64,000 nt of DNA from NCBI GenBank assembly GCA_013176395.1, contig JABMLP010000016.1, forward strand, positions 930,001 to 994,000. Reading direction: 5' to 3'. This DNA comes from Venturia oleaginea. Taxonomy: Eukaryota; Ascomycota; Dothideomycetes; Venturiales; Venturiaceae. This document shows, piece after piece, positions 11,318 through 21,800 of this stretch. A model generated the notes under the pieces. The model ran no database searches, was not told the origin of the DNA, and saw only the letters and a program-made list of their open reading frames with translations. A program made the translations under genes and the position numbers. Within the stretch, counting starts at the first letter, position 1. Each line of letters starts with the position of its first letter.

Positions 11318-12144
11318 TTACCGTCTACACAACCCGGAACTAATATTATCATTGAACTCGGCCGGTATCAACGGACTCTGTCCTAGCACTGCAAAAGATT
11401 CACCTCCACAATTCGTATCAACTGGTACTGTTTGTATCGATGGAGGAGATGGCGTCGTTGTAGGTGACTGGTGGATTCCAACATTTATTGTTTGGGAGGT
11501 TGAAAGAGGTGCAGTTTGAGAAATTACCGTTTAGACAGAGGGATATTGGGAGGGTTGTTGGTAAGCTGGGGGATGGGTTGGGAGATGGGGATGTGGATGT
11601 TGTGTTTTGTGCTGGGAAGGGGATGGGAGGTTAGTTTTGGTCTGTTTCTTTCTTTCTTTTTTTCTTTATTGAGGGAGGGAGGGAGGGAGGGAGGGAGTGG
11701 AAGAAAGACTTACCTTGTACCTCCATTTGAAGAGGAGGAATTTGAAGATGATTTTTTGGTGAGGAGGGTACCGCATACAGCTCCAATAGCAGCGACGATG
11801 ACGATGATGGTTATGGCTGCTAGGATCCATATCTTTCTTTTTCTTTTTTGGGAGATGCCCACTGCTTTGATTTGTGGTCCTTCTAAGACACCATTCCCCA
11901 TTTCTGATTCTAGGAATTTTGGGTCGCTGGAGTAATGTTGCTGTTGTTGTTGGGCGTTGTTGTTTGGAGCGGGGATGGATTCGGGGAGGGTCGAGTATGT
12001 GGTTTGATATGCGCCTGTATTGGTTTCTGGGACGGACTTTGGGTCGTCGGTGTAGCGCTGGGGGAATTGGTTTGGGATGACTTCGGGGGGTTGGGGTTGG
12101 GGGGGTGGGATCTATTCTGGGAGGGTGGAGTAGTTGGTATTCAT
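11318..12144 (-). pseudogene. Decayed single-pass membrane protein gene
   Basis: The original ATG appears to be at 12144 (MNTNYSTLPE). It is followed at once by TAG (12112-12114). The same frame then continues as a Pro-rich tail (SVPETNTGAYQTTYSTLPE), a Lys/Arg stop-transfer and a membrane helix (IWILAAITIIVIVAAIGA) near 11800. It reaches a GTAAGT donor at 11713, and the likely acceptor CCCAG is at 11612-11613. After it, the extracellular domain reads CLNGNFSNCTSF...KCWNPPVTYNDAI in a frame that does not match the splice phase. Near 11420 another shift is needed to reach TNCGGESF and FNDNISSGLC before the stop at 11318. This layout (NYSTLPE repeats, one helix, Cys-rich ectodomain) is common in filamentous ascomycetes, with no known function. 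The stop and frame breaks argue for a pseudogene. Confidence 0.6.
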
Positions 12145-13107
12145 TCTTGCGATTTTGATTTCTTGCGATTGGAGATGGGGAGGCTGTGAGGAAGGAATGG
12201 AGGTGGTTTGATGGAGTGATTGGCGTTTGTATTGACATCAAGAAGAAGACGAAGAAGAAGAAGGAAGAGGAAGCGCTTTTGATAAAGGGAGGACCTCCAA
12301 GCTTAGATTGAGCCTCCATTGAGTGTCCCTTATTCTTGGTCACCGGGGATATTTTTGGCAATTGCTTAATATCGATTATTAGCGCGAGGCTCGACACTTG
12401 AGGTTCATGTTCTAAAGCTTGCTAAATTAACGGCGCGAACCTTTTAGGTGAGGCTATGTCGATCGATATGGCTCAGCCTCGTACATGAAGAATTGTTCTC
12501 CTCTCGCAAATGCGAGTCGAGAGTCTAGATAAAGCTGCGCATTGAAAAGTTTTTTTCTATTATTTTATAGATATCTGAATGCGCTTCAGATCGTATCTGA
12601 CGATATCAATGTTGATCGGATCGATCTGAGATCTGCCGCTTACGACGATCAGGTCCTGTCCCCTCCGTAGGTAAGCACTATCTTAGCGTGTGGATGCATC
12701 TCATTATAACCTCTCGATCTCTTATATTCGAGTATTGAATCAGAGCCTCCGCCACACATGCATGTCTGCCGGCGCGTTCGAGAGCGTATATGATGCATTC
12801 GATCTGGGTATCGATGCCATGGAGGTCTCGTCCATCTTAGATACGTTCGCTTCAACCCACCTTCCTTCAGTCAACGAGAATGTCGCACCTGGAAAGTTGT
12901 TATTGTGGTGGTAAAAATGATGTGCAAAAGAATGGAGCGACTTGAAATAAAATCCAATGAGTACGGCTTATCAGCCCGGCGTAAATTCAGGAATAGACGA
13001 GGTGATTCTCAGTCTAGGCGTATAATACTAAAGTAACCGGGCTATTAATGGTTAACTAAGATCCCTGTTTTGGCCTATACACGAAGGTTCTCTTTCGCTA
13101 TATCTTT
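12145..13107. other. Spacer before retrotransposon
   Basis: No gene is supported. Short open frames at 12649-12914 lack any recognisable feature. Confidence 0.4.
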
Positions 13108-13112
13108 ACGCG

Positions 13113-13288
13113 TATTACGGGACGGTAGCTGGAAAGACGCAGCATACTCGTAGCCAAAGATTGTTTAGATTCAGTTAAAGAGTGAAGGTATCTACAAACA
13201 GAGAACCTCAATGAGGTTCTTTCTCTATACTAGGCTCAATCAGGCTTAGGCTCTTAGCCTATACCAACCATGGGCCATGCCCATAACA
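13113..13288 (-). repeat. 3' LTR of chromovirus
   Basis: This is a 176-bp direct repeat identical to 18515-18690. In element orientation it starts TGTTATGGGC and ends CCCGTAATA, so it is TG...TA rather than TG...CA. Confidence 0.95.
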
Positions 13289-13291
13289 TTA

Positions 13292-13300
13292 CCCCCCTCC
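13292..13300 (-). other. Polypurine tract
   Basis: In element orientation GGAGGGGGG lies three bases before the 3' LTR and directly after the pol stop codon. This is the expected position and composition of the plus-strand primer of LTR retrotransposons. Confidence 0.85.
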
Positions 13301-16300
13301 TTACCGGGTGTGCAGGACTAAAGAGGGTGTGGTAGGTGGGATAATCAAACAGACAAACGCCATACATCGCTTCTGCCAGCTTGTAGCAGATTCGAAGGCG
13401 CTGGCCACCGCTACTCGGTTTCTTCGGGCCCCTGTTTGAGCTCCTATATCTTCGCCGACACCGTCGCCCTTGCCATACTCTGCCTCGAAGCGGTCTAAGT
13501 CCTCGACTTCTGTGAATAATGAACGTGGCTGCCAATCGGGATCTGCATAGCCTTTCCATTTGATTAATAACTGACGAACCCAGCCTCGCCCAACCCGTTT
13601 CTTCTCTGCGCGAAGTATACGTTCTACTTCAAACTCAGCCTCTGTTTCTTCGGTTTGAGGCACTAATGGTGGCGGCTGGGTATCATCGGATTCTTGTGAG
13701 GGCAGTGTGTCGGTTGCGGCTCGGCGGAGTAGGTCAACGTGGAAACGGTTATGGATACCACTTGGCAGGTCAGCCAGCTCGTATACCATCGGGGAGATCT
13801 GGTTCTCGACAGTGTATTTGGCTTGCGTCCACGACAGTTTCTTTGATAGCTGCGGAGTATTGATATTCCTAAGGTTCAACCAGACTTTGTCGCCCTTTTT
13901 TAACGTTTCGGCAGCTTGACGTGACCTGTTGGCGTCGTTCTCCATCTTCTGCTGGGACCAGGCCATCGCTGCCTGTGCATATTCTTGTGCCTCTTCTATT
14001 CGTTGCACAAAGGTCTCGGCATCGGCTGTTGGTGAGTTACTGGGTGAGATTCGTTGTACTTTCTGGATTGGTTCCGCATGGTAGCCGTGGGTTAGATAGA
14101 ATGGACTCATCCCTGTGACTGAAGAGTCACGATTGTTCAGTGCTAACATAGCCGTAGGTAGTAGCGTTGGCCAGTCTAGTTGGGAGTATGCGATGAAGGC
14201 GCGGAGATAGCGTAGAACTTCCTGGTTCATACGCTCGGTCGCGCCATCGGTCTGTGGATGAAAGGCTGTAGAGAGTCTCTGCTCAATCTTTGTAAGTTCG
14301 CAAAGCTTCCTCCAAAAACGACCTGTCCAATTGCTGCCTCTGTCCGACGTCAATGCCATGGGAAATCCGTGGTAGCGATAGTGGCATTGTAAGAACCTTT
14401 TCGCGCACTCTTTGGCGCTCATTGTAGTCATAGCCTCCAACGTAACACTTTTGAGGAGGCGATCTGTGATAACCATGAGGTATTTTGGGCCGCTTTCCTC
14501 CGCGGGCAAATCAGTCATGAAATCGATTGATAGCTCGCTGTGGAAGCGGGCCGGGATTGGAAGTGGTTTCAGAAGACCTCGCTTCTTATCACGCCATATT
14601 CCTGTTCTCCCACATACGTCGCAATTACGTACAAACTGCCGGACTGTCTTGTATTGTTGGGGCCAAAAGAAACTTCTGGATAGAATCGCAAGCGTGCTAT
14701 CTCTCCCTGGGTGTCCAGTAACATGGGAATCGTGAGTTTGTTGGACCAGCGTTGTTCGCAGCGGTTCCCAATCTGGTACCCATAGGATCCCTCTTCTCGT
14801 GACCGCGCCGTGGTCGTCTACTTCGCATTCGGGTAGCTGTACCGACAACTTGAGCTCTGGAGGAAAGGAACGTTCGCCAGTAACTATAGCCGTATGAATA
14901 GCTTCGTAGGATTGGTCCTCTGCTATTGCGCGATCCCAGAGAAGTTGTAACTCTGGTTTCTCGAAAAGATCGCATCCTTTTGCAACTGACCGGTTTTGAC
15001 CGTACCTAGTAGTGGACCGGTGTTGACCGTTTTCGGCAGTCAGCTGGTGTCGACCGTCCAGTCCAGTATTTTGCTGGGGCTCCCGTATAACGTCCCATGT
15101 ACTATTGGATGTATTCGGTGTATTGACTGGGCAGATAAGGGCTTGTATTGCGATTGTTTCGGTCGTCCTCTCGGAAAGAGGAGGAAGCCATTCGTCCTTG
15201 ATCAACTGGGCCACTCGCCCTTGTAGTCTCTCGTCGTTCTTGTCATGTGGCATATCTTGATGTCTTCTTGATAGTGCGTCTGGTCTTTGCGCTAGTTTTC
15301 CGGCGCGAAATTCCAGCTGGAATTGGTACTCAGATAGAATTAGCGACCATCTTGCTTGTCTCTCTGACAAACGCTGCGCTGTCATAAAGTAGCGGAGATT
15401 CTTGTGATCGGTAAGGACTTTGAAAGGTGCTGCAACACTGCGTAGTTCTCCTCTCCAGTGTTCAATGGACTTGATTACTGCCAGTAATTCTTTATCGTGG
15501 ATCTCGTAGTTACATTCAGCCGCAGTGAGCTTGCGGGAGAAGTATGCTACTGGTCGTAGTTTTCCTTTCATATCCTTCTGCGACAACGTGCCTCCCAGCG
15601 CGTAGCCAGAGCAGTCGCACTCGAGTACCGTATCCAGGTCTGGATTCCAGTGAGCCAGTATTGGGGCGGAGATGAATAGCTCCTTCAAGACTTGAAAGGC
15701 GTTCTCATGTTCTTTGTTCCAGACAAAAGCGACGGCCTTCCGTGTTAACTTGATTAAGGGGTCGGAGAGCTCTGAGAAGTTGTCGATGAAGTCTCGGTAG
15801 AAATTTGCAAAGCCTAGGAAGGAGCGTACGCCTGTGACATTGACTGGAGCCTCCCATTCTTTAATCGCGGCAACTTTCTCTGGGTCGACTTTGATCCCTT
15901 CTCCTGCAGTGATAATGAACCCCAGATATTTGACCTCCTGAACAGCAAACTCGCACTTGCTTAAGTCTAGCCGAAGTCCAGCAGTCTTGAGCTTGGCAAG
16001 AATTTGGTTAACCTTAACCATGTGATCCAGATAGTCGCCGTCGCTCCATATCAAGACATCGTCCATGTAGGCTGAACAGCAGATATCTAGGGATTCCCGT
16101 AGGACTCCGTTGATGTATCGTTGAAAGCTCGCGGGTGCGCCAGCTAGTCCGAAGGGGTTAACTAGCCATTCGAATAGTCCAAATCGAGTGCGAAAAGCCG
16201 TTTTCCACTCATCGCCGTGCTTGATGCGGAGCCGATGAAATGCCGCTCTGACGTCAAGTTTGGTGTACCAACGCGCTGTTGCTAGATTTCGTAGGGTTTC

Positions 16301-17422
16301 TCGGATTAGTGGCAATGGGTAGCGGTCCGATCGAGTGATTCGATTCAGTGCCCGATAGTCTACACACATCCGAATGCCTCCACCTGGTTTCCTTACAAAT
16401 AAGACTGGGGCTGCCGCTGGTGAGTTGCTGGCGCGTATCCAGCCCTTGTCCATATAGTCCGAAAGTGTTTTTCGTAGGACTAATAGCTCTTCCCTCGACA
16501 TGCCGTATAATGGGCCCCAAGGAACTTCTGCCTCGCGACCTTGTTCATCTCGTATCAATTCGATAACGTGATCGCGACCCTCTTGATGGGGCGCGATCTC
16601 TCCGTCTTCGTCGTCGAGAAAGGCATCAGCATGCTCTGCTATTTCTTCTGGTATCTCTTGTCGGATTTCTTCCTCAGTCTTTCTCTGTTTTCTTTCTGCT
16701 AACTTGCTTAGGGCCTTGTTGATATCCGACATCGAGATAGCCAGCACTTGTGTACCATCCGGTCCATCTCTTCTCAACCGTCGCTGGGCCCTTCCAACAA
16801 TAGCTGCAAATACAGATCCTGACACTAGACAAGCCGCCCGCACGTGAGCGAGCCGGTCTCGCGCTTTGGTGTTCTGTTCTAGCCACCCCTTTTCTCTTAC
16901 CGTGATGCGCTGGGATCCTTGACCAATAAGCAGCTTTCTCTTAGCTGCTATATATCGCACCCAGTTTCTCTCTGCCCATGCCTTGCCTAGGATAATAGGG
17001 AAGCTCAATCCTTTCACTATATACCCATAGACTCGCTCTGCTCGACCATCAATGTCGATCGTAGCGTAGGTCATGTGCGTAATACGGAGGTCTTCTCCGT
17101 TCTCGTGGCTCTCTTTAGCCAGTGCCAATTGTTTGGTGTCAATTGGGATGCGCGGTAGACGATGTGTTTGGACACTCTTCTCGCTGAAAGCAGCATAAGG
17201 GAGGCAGCCGTTATCAAAGAAGGATTCGGTGAAAGAAGTTCCATTGATCAAGGTATCTATCAAGAAGGGTGTACTTTCCATCCTATCCTTTGCTGCTTTG
17301 ATTTCTCTTATGCCTGGTAGCTTTGTAATGTCTTCGCCATGTACATCTACTTCAGACCCTCGTGCGCGACGATGCACAAGGGTAGCTAGTTTTCCGACTC
17401 TGATGAGGCTTCCTGTAGGGAG
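13301..17422 (-). CDS. pol: Chromovirus Pol polyprotein (PR-RT-RH-IN-chromodomain)
   Basis: One frame is open from just after a TGA at 17423-17425 to TAA at 13301. It lies in the -1 frame relative to gag, overlaps gag's end by 37 bases, and has no early ATG, so it is probably made as a Gag-Pol fusion. Residues below are counted from the GTG at 17377. An aspartic protease-like region is near 50-60 (FFDNGC, so DNG rather than DSG/DTG). Reverse transcriptase follows, with LDVRAAF near 374 and YMDD near 437-440. RNase H has LECDCSGYALGG near 586. The integrase HHCC zinc domain is at about 881-922. The catalytic D-D-E is near 952, 1012 (TSDRGSNW) and 1048 (ATERMNQE). The chromodomain is at about 1248-1303 (FEVERILRAEKK, LIKWKGYADPDWQP). 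Chromodomains steer integration to marked chromatin. Confidence 0.92.
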   Translation of the reverse strand, partial: LPTGSLIRVGKLATLVHRRARGSEVDVHGEDITKLPGIREIKAAKDRMESTPFLIDTLINGTSFTESFFDNGCLPYAAFSEKSVQTHRLPRIPIDTKQLALAKESHENGEDLRITHMTYATIDIDGRAERVYGYIVKGLSFPIILGKAWAERNWVRYIAAKRKLLIGQGSQRITVREKGWLEQNTKARDRLAHVRAACLVSGSVFAAIVGRAQRRLRRDGPDGTQVLAISMSDINKALSKLAERKQRKTEEEIRQEIPEEIAEHADAFLDDEDGEIAPHQEGRDHVIELIRDEQGREAEVPWGPLYGMSREELLVLRKTLSDYMDKGWIRASNSPAAAPVLFVRKPGGGIRMCVDYRALNRITRSDRYPLPLIRETLRNLATARWYTKLDVRAAFHRLRIKHGDEWKTAFRTRFGLFEWLVNPFGLAGAPASFQRYINGVLRESLDICCSAYMDDVLIWSDGDYLDHMVKVNQILAKLKTAGLRLDLSKCEFAVQEVKYLGFIITAGEGIKVDPEKVAAIKEWEAPVNVTGVRSFLGFANFYRDFIDNFSELSDPLIKLTRKAVAFVWNKEHENAFQVLKELFISAPILAHWNPDLDTVLECDCSGYALGGTLSQKDMKGKLRPVAYFSRKLTAAECNYEIHDKELLAVIKSIEHWRGELRSVAAPFKVLTDHKNLRYFMTAQRLSERQARWSLILSEYQFQLEFRAGKLAQRPDALSRRHQDMPHDKNDERLQGRVAQLIKDEWLPPLSERTTETIAIQALICPVNTPNTSNSTWDVIREPQQNTGLDGRHQLTAENGQHRSTTRYGQNRSVAKGCDLFEKPELQLLWDRAIAEDQSYEAIHTAIVTGERSFPPELKLSVQLPECEVDDHGAVTRRGILWVPDWEPLRTTLVQQTHDSHVTGHPGRDSTLAILSRSFFWPQQYKTVRQFVRNCDVCGRTGIWRDKKRGLLKPLPIPARFHSELSIDFMTDLPAEESGPKYLMVITDRLLKSVTLEAMTTMSAKECAKRFLQCHYRYHGFPMALTSDRGSNWTGRFWRKLCELTKIEQRLSTAFHPQTDGATERMNQEVLRYLRAFIAYSQLDWPTLLPTAMLALNNRDSSVTGMSPFYLTHGYHAEPIQKVQRISPSNSPTADAETFVQRIEEAQEYAQAAMAWSQQKMENDANRSRQAAETLKKGDKVWLNLRNINTPQLSKKLSWTQAKYTVENQISPMVYELADLPSGIHNRFHVDLLRRAATDTLPSQESDDTQPPPLVPQTEETEAEFEVERILRAEKKRVGRGWVRQLLIKWKGYADPDWQPRSLFTEVEDLDRFEAEYGKGDGVGEDIGAQTGARRNRVAVASAFESATSWQKRCMAFVCLIIPPTTPSLVLHTR

Positions 17423-18480
17423 TCATCGGTATGCTGTGTGATTACCGCAGTGACCTGAGTCTTTGGACGTGTTGCTGGTCGGAATTCGCATACGTTCGGG
17501 TGGTGCTTGGGCTTCTTACAGCGCCCGCATTTGCCCGCTTGTATAAGTGCCAAGAACTCTGTTTGGGATCGCCATTTCGCTCTAGGTCGTCGGTCCTTCT
17601 TCGCATCCTTTCCGAGTGTATCGACCCGAGCTATCAGTGCTGCGATCTGCGCTGAAAGGGCGTTGATGCCAGTCATTTCGACATCGCCTTCTGCGTCACG
17701 ACTGACTGTTTGGGGTGATTGTGGCCTCCCTCGAGTCGTTGGCGTCTCCTTATCCGTACTTGGATAGCGGCGTTGGTGGAATAGAGCCTCTGTCTTCGTC
17801 GCGAAGTACTGTACATCTTTTACGTAAGTGTCGTAGTCGTCCCTGGACAATCGCACTGATTTCAAGGTCTGTTGGAGGGAGTAGTTGAGCGCGTTGTTCA
17901 TGATAGTGATCTTTGAGGCTCTTTGCGGCGCTAGGGATCCAGCTTGCGATGTCAGTTGTTCGAACTGCTGGCGGAAGTCTTCGAACGGTTGTCTGCTGCC
18001 TTGGCTAATCTTGTTCAGCTCGTCGAGAGCTTTAGCTTCCGCTTCATGATCTAAGAACTTGTCGTCCATATGCTTGATAAAGGACTCGGGTTCGTAGTTG
18101 TCATGTTGCTCTCCATTGCTTAGCCATTGGATGACGCGTTGTTGTTTCTCTGTCGGAAGCCCGTTGAAGATGTTCGCGCATATTCCTTGATTGCTTCCAA
18201 GCTTCCCATTTTCAACAGTGATTTTTGTCTTGATCTGCCATCTGAACAGCGTGTAGTTGTCTCTTTTCCCGTCCCATTTAGGCCATGCAATAGCTTTTGC
18301 ACCGGTGTTCCCATCAACACTGACTGCGGTCAGAGCTGCCACCAATTGTTGTACGGTGTCAGGCGAATTTGCTCGAGCCATTGAGAGTTTGTCGATTCCT
18401 TGCGTAATGCTCGCGATTGGGTCGTCGTCGGTAGTAGGGGTGTAGGTTGTAGGAGTCGATAGGGTACTGTTGCTACGCAT
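17386..18480 (-). CDS. gag: Chromovirus Gag with zinc knuckle
   Basis: The ATG is at 18480 (MRSNSTLST), the first ATG after the 5' LTR, and 364 residues follow. The central region (about residues 60-220) has the helical capsid pattern of Ty3/gypsy Gag, including WLSNGEQHDNYEPESF and LDELNKISQGSRQPFEDF. Near the C-terminus, CGRCKKPKHHPNVC is an exact C-x2-C-x4-H-x4-C zinc knuckle for RNA packaging. The reading frame ends ...SESEN-TAG, and pol overlaps this end in the -1 frame. The upstream in-frame GTG is not needed. Confidence 0.9.
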   Translation of the reverse strand: MRSNSTLSTPTTYTPTTDDDPIASITQGIDKLSMARANSPDTVQQLVAALTAVSVDGNTGAKAIAWPKWDGKRDNYTLFRWQIKTKITVENGKLGSNQGICANIFNGLPTEKQQRVIQWLSNGEQHDNYEPESFIKHMDDKFLDHEAEAKALDELNKISQGSRQPFEDFRQQFEQLTSQAGSLAPQRASKITIMNNALNYSLQQTLKSVRLSRDDYDTYVKDVQYFATKTEALFHQRRYPSTDKETPTTRGRPQSPQTVSRDAEGDVEMTGINALSAQIAALIARVDTLGKDAKKDRRPRAKWRSQTEFLALIQAGKCGRCKKPKHHPNVCEFRPATRPKTQVTAVITQHTDDSLQEASSESEN

Positions 18481-18503
18481 CAAGTACACCTAGGTTTGTA
18501 AAG

Positions 18504-18514
18504 AACTGAATCTA
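18504..18514 (-). promoter_or_regulatory. Putative self-priming primer binding site
   Basis: In element orientation, TAGATTCAGTT directly follows the 5' LTR with no spacer. It does not start with TGG, as tRNA-primed sites do. It is exactly complementary to AACTGAATCTA inside the same LTR (element sense at 18578-18568), and the complementarity ends at 11 bases on both sides. In the Tf1/sushi group of chromoviruses the first 11 bases of the transcript fold back as primer. The match in position, length and lineage supports the same mechanism here. It predicts transcription starting at the LTR copy, leaving a 64-base R-U5. Confidence 0.7.
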
Positions 18515-18690
18515 TATTACGGGACGGTAGCTGGAAAGACGCAGCATACTCGTAGCCAAAGATTGTTTAGATTCAGTTAAAGAGTGAAGGTATCTACAAA
18601 CAGAGAACCTCAATGAGGTTCTTTCTCTATACTAGGCTCAATCAGGCTTAGGCTCTTAGCCTATACCAACCATGGGCCATGCCCATAACA
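18515..18690 (-). repeat. 5' LTR of chromovirus
   Basis: This 176-bp repeat appears identical to 13113-13288. It contains the element promoter and the 11-base complement of the primer site at 18568-18578. Confidence 0.95.
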
Positions 18691-18827
18691 ACGCGACCTA
18701 ATTTATTTTTATTTCCCTCCTTCTATCGGATCTTCTCCTCGTCGTTCTCTTCCCAGGTACATAAAAATCTTTACAATTAAGGTCGATTAGGATAGAGAAG
18801 ATAGGGGAGGCGGTAGGGGGCTCTCGA

Positions 18828-21800
18828 TTAACCTTTTAAACCCCAGGTATCATAGTAAACTCTAGTTTTGATTTTCCTCCGGGCGTTCTTCATTCTGCGC
18901 ATGCACGGATAGATTCTTCCTCGGAAGGACTTATGATAATATCGTTTGCAATCGAGTAGGATATGCTGAAAGCTTTCCACGACTCCGCATTCTTCGCACA
19001 ATGGTGATTCCGCCGCTCCGATTCGGTCCAGGTAATTGTTCAGCCGACAGTGAGACGTTCGTAATTGAGCTAGTAATTGAGACTCCGTTTTGGATAGCTG
19101 ATTGTAGATGTTGCGCGTGTGTTTTCCAGGGATGGCAGCATCAATAGATTTAGTGAATCTCCCTCCTCGCAGTGGTTTGTCGCTTGGTTGACAGCTCTTT
19201 TTTGCTTGCCTAATCAGTGCTGAGCGCAGTCGTATCTCTGACGGGACTGCGCTCCCTGCTTTAGTACTTCTTTTAGCTATTCTGTCTGCCGCCTCGTTTC
19301 CCTTGATGCCAGAGTGTGCCGGGATCCATCGGAGAACCACGGTGATACCCTTTTGATGTAATCGCTGCGTAGCTGACAAGATGTCCTTGATAATGTGCTG
19401 GCCTGACTGCTGTCTTGGCTAGCGGATGCTCTTCATTGCACTCTGGTTGTCCGAGAAGATGGTGAGTTTTCCTTCTAGCGGAATCATTGTCCACACTGCT
19501 AGTTGGCTTAGAGCAGTACTGATTGCCTTCAGCTCTGTCACGTAAATATTGCCGTTTGCTGCCAATCCTGTTTTTGCGTACTGCTCAAGTGTGGTAGAAT
19601 ATACACACTATACCTGTCCCCAGGATGCCATTTCTGCCAGAGCCGTTGGTGTAGCAGTGGACTTCATCTCTACCTTGTATTGCGGCGGGTTTTACAGCTT
19701 CATCGCGTTCTTCAATAATCACGCACGGCCCGTCAAGCCATGGTGCTTTTGCAAATGGTGTGACAGTCTCAATCTGAACATGTTGATTCATGCAAACCTG
19801 TCTGCTAACAGGCCCAGTGACGAGCGAAGCTTGAATGATTGATGTACTACTGCCTTGATGCTGAACATCAATGGGTGGCGCTCTGGTAATGTATTTAGCT
19901 TGACCCACAGGCCTATCCATTTCCCTGTCTGTCGTTGGTGGAAGGTCCCAATTGATGTCTCAGACTGCGCAATGTCCAACGCTGTGGTTCGGAAACATCC
20001 AACAATGGCTTGTGCCCCCCACCTTTGGTGTCGTTCAAGCAAGCGTGTATCCTTGGCGTTCAGCGCTGTCGCCCAGACTGATGATGCGTAGTCAACAACT
20101 GAAGCCACTGTTGCTTCAAATAGCTGCCGCGCCTGCTTGGCCTCCGGGCCATTCAGTCTCTTTAGCCGGATTGCTGCATTGTGTCCCTTTGTAGCTGCTC
20201 TGGCGGCCTGCAGATGGAACTTCAATTTCTGGTCGAGGATAACACCCAGGAGCTTGACGGAGAAGCTTGGCACCACCAAGCAGCCTCCGATTTGAATTGG
20301 CGTCGTTGACAGCCTTTCCGCGCTTGGTGTAAAGTGAATGAAGGCTGTCTTTTTGGGCTCAAATGTAGCTCCACTACGACGTTCCCACTGCTCCGCTTTT
20401 GGTATCACTGTCTCTTGAAGCACCCGAGTATTTTCCTCAGCATTTGGCCCGGTGACCCATACCGAGTAGTCGTCCACGTACGCAATTGCGCCTTGGTGAC
20501 GACTGATCTTTCTTTCTACCAGGTCAGCATTGAAGAAGAGGTAAAGTATTGGGGATAGAGGTGAGCCTTGAGGCAGCCCTGGAGAGGGCAGATCCACTTC
20601 CTCACTGCTCTGCCCGTTCACTGCAATGCTTGCTCTCCTGCCTGAGCAGAAGCTCTCAATCCAACGAACAAGCTCCTCTGGGATACCTCGTCTTCGCAGT
20701 CTGGCCAAGAGTACCTCTTTGTTGACCCCGTTGTACGCTCCTTTGACACCAAAGCTGAGCAGGCTAAGGACCCGGCATCTTCTTCGCGCCTGTTTGATAC
20801 GCTCGGTGAGGAGAAGCAGTGCTTGTTCTGTACTGCGTTGCTTCCGGGCCCCAAAATGATTATCCGGCAGGAGGCCATGTTCTTCAGCTGGTAGAAGATG
20901 CGTGTGGCGACTACGGCCTCGAGTGCTTTCCCTAGGGTTGCTGACAAGGAGATTGGTCGATACGAGTTTGGCTGTGTGCAGTCGTCTTTTGATGGCTTTC
21001 GAAGTGGTAGGATTCGCGCGCATTTCCACTGCGATGGGAGGATGCCTTGTGTCATAGACGCTTGAAACAACCTCGCTATCTCGTCTTGGAGGATTGGCCA
21101 GAGCTGTCGCCATACAACCGCGGATAGACGGTCTAGGCCTGGTGCTTTGTGTGCTTCATGCCCATGATCGCTTCTTCGATTTCGTGTTTTGTTAGTGCTG
21201 GTAATGGGAGTTGTGCTGCTCGCTGCTCTGCTGCTGGTTCTGGCTCGATCACCTCAGCCGCCGGGGGAAAGAAGGCTTGCAGCAGGATAGACCCAAGTTC
21301 TTCTTTACTATCAGTTGTGTCATCAGGGTTTGGCCTCGCTAGTTCTGTAATCTTTGCAAAAGAGGAGGTACTCTCTGGGTCAAGATACTTAGCGGCCTTC
21401 CACACATTCTCAGCGTCGTCCAGAAAGTCCTTCCAATGAGTGTTTCTTTCCGATCGGATTGCTCGATGGTACGTGCTTTGAGCTTCTCTATATTCTCTTC
21501 GGAACCGCTGTAGTGTTTGGTGTGTAATAGCGTTCGTTTCGGCCATCCACCTGCTTGACTTAACTTCTCTGCATAGCTGCCTTCTAACATGTGTGTACTC
21601 CTTGCGTAGGTTGGTGAGATATGGGTTCCACCATGGTTTTTGGTAAGGAGATGGCTTTGCAATAGGAACGTGTTGCTCGATTGTAGGCACTACTACTTCC
21701 ATCAATTGTTGTAGCATATTGTCCACGTTTGTGTCTGCATTCCCTTCAGGTTGGGTGAATGCTTGCCGCCGCTTTGCGTGTTCTACCTCCTGGCGGATGC

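Larger units (their letters stand above)
13113..18690 (-). mobile_element. Full-length Ty3/gypsy chromovirus retrotransposon
   Basis: The element is 5578 bp, read on the minus strand: 5' LTR (18515-18690), gag, pol, polypurine tract, 3' LTR (13113-13288). The two 176-bp LTRs look identical base for base. The flanks are a perfect 5-bp duplication, ACGCG, at 13108-13112 and 18691-18695. Both gag and pol are open. A C-terminal chromodomain places it among chromoviruses. Identical LTRs, open frames and a clean duplication indicate a very recent insertion that may still be competent. It sits at the 3' side of a Tad-like LINE remnant. A third LTR copy of the family stands alone at 44150-44325. Confidence 0.95.

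Noticed and set aside
11666..12397. 243-codon minus-strand frame rich in Pro, Arg and His
   Set aside because: It is the wrong frame of the decayed membrane protein gene; the legible family motifs lie in the adjacent frame.
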